The notes beneath the pieces are model-generated. The model ran no database searches, was not told the DNA's origin, and worked only from the letters and a program-made list of their open reading frames with translations. Position numbers and translations under genes: made by a program. A stretch of DNA of 13,939 nucleotides. Origin: Dehalococcoidia bacterium. GTDB lineage: Bacteria; Chloroflexota; Dehalococcoidia; E44-bin15. Location of the stretch: NCBI GenBank assembly GCA_004377275.1, contig SOIC01000126.1:1-13939 (forward strand), written 5' to 3'. Each line of letters starts with the position of its first letter. Within the stretch, counting starts at the first letter, position 1. Shown here piece by piece: positions 13,871 through 13,939 of this stretch.

Positions 13871-13939
13871 ATGATCCCCATTAGACTTGCGCTCAGAAAC
13901 TTCATGTGCTATCGGGAGGGGGAGCTCTCCTTCGAAGGG
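13871..13939 (+). CDS. SbcC/Rad50-like AAA ATPase, N-terminal start only
   Basis: The first 23 codons are in the window and the gene runs off the end. The translation MIPIRLALRNFMCYREGELS followed by FEG is the typical first beta-strand and loop of SMC/Rad50/SbcC ATPases (short basic strand, then N-F-x-x-Y-R-E, then a hydrophobic strand leading to the Walker A, which lies outside). SbcC works with the nuclease SbcD in processing DNA ends and hairpins; a RecF- or RecN-like ATPase is a less likely alternative. It follows the beta-CASP nuclease gene after 42 bases, with no terminator seen between them. Confidence 0.7.
   Translation, partial: MIPIRLALRNFMCYREGELSFEG

Noticed and set aside
1..13939. 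Mobile elements, CRISPR arrays, tRNA/rRNA genes, phage genes
   Set aside because: No terminal inverted repeats, transposase or integrase motifs, spaced direct repeats or RNA-gene signatures were seen. Genes are packed with gaps under about 110 bases and no stretch of 300 bases is without a gene.

Overview
The window is a gene-dense, moderately GC-rich bacterial chromosome segment with no phage, transposon, CRISPR or tRNA signal. Housekeeping genes (ispH end, ppsA, dgt, dnaG, rpoD, ffh) sit beside a three-gene NADH-dehydrogenase-like (diaphorase) module, a small membrane protein and a beta-CASP nuclease. The gene content, the anaerobe-type diaphorase and the protein style suggest an anaerobic member of the Chloroflexota, most likely a Dehalococcoidia relative. 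This is an inference from gene content and recalled family resemblance; no search was run.

Layout. Positions 2-82 hold the 3' end of ispH. A 72-residue hypothetical protein follows (97-315). A promoter with an extended -10 (around 356-364) opens a long plus-strand run: ppsA (405-2741), NuoE-like (2750-3208), NuoF-like (3218-5143), a short NuoG/HoxU-like protein (5140-5766), dgt (5786-6841), dnaG (6902-8749), rpoD (8746-10311) and a membrane-anchored hypothetical protein (10313-10906). Several joints are overlaps of 4 bases or gaps under 25 bases, so most of this run is probably co-transcribed. On the minus strand, ffh (12229-10910) converges on the hypothetical gene with only 3 bases between the stop codons. 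A roughly 108-bp divergent intergenic region drives ffh leftward and a beta-CASP metallo-beta-lactamase nuclease (12338-13828) rightward. The start of an SbcC/Rad50-like ATPase (13871 onward) follows the nuclease.

How the genes fit together. PpsA makes PEP from pyruvate, an entry to gluconeogenesis in organisms that fix carbon through acetyl-CoA and pyruvate. The NuoEFG-like proteins make a soluble FMN and Fe-S NAD(P)H-oxidising unit. They carry about seven predicted clusters, with extra thioredoxin-like and ferredoxin domains as in bifurcating hydrogenases, but no hydrogenase, formate dehydrogenase or membrane partner is encoded here. The dgt-dnaG-rpoD block resembles the macromolecular-synthesis operon, with a dNTP triphosphohydrolase in the leading position. 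Ffh is the SRP GTPase, and the last two genes are nucleic-acid processing enzymes.

No wholly new system is evident. The points most worth a second look are the partnerless diaphorase tied to ppsA, the altered G3 motif of Ffh, the inverted repeat abutting the ppsA promoter, and the non-standard beta-CASP nuclease next to an SbcC-like gene.
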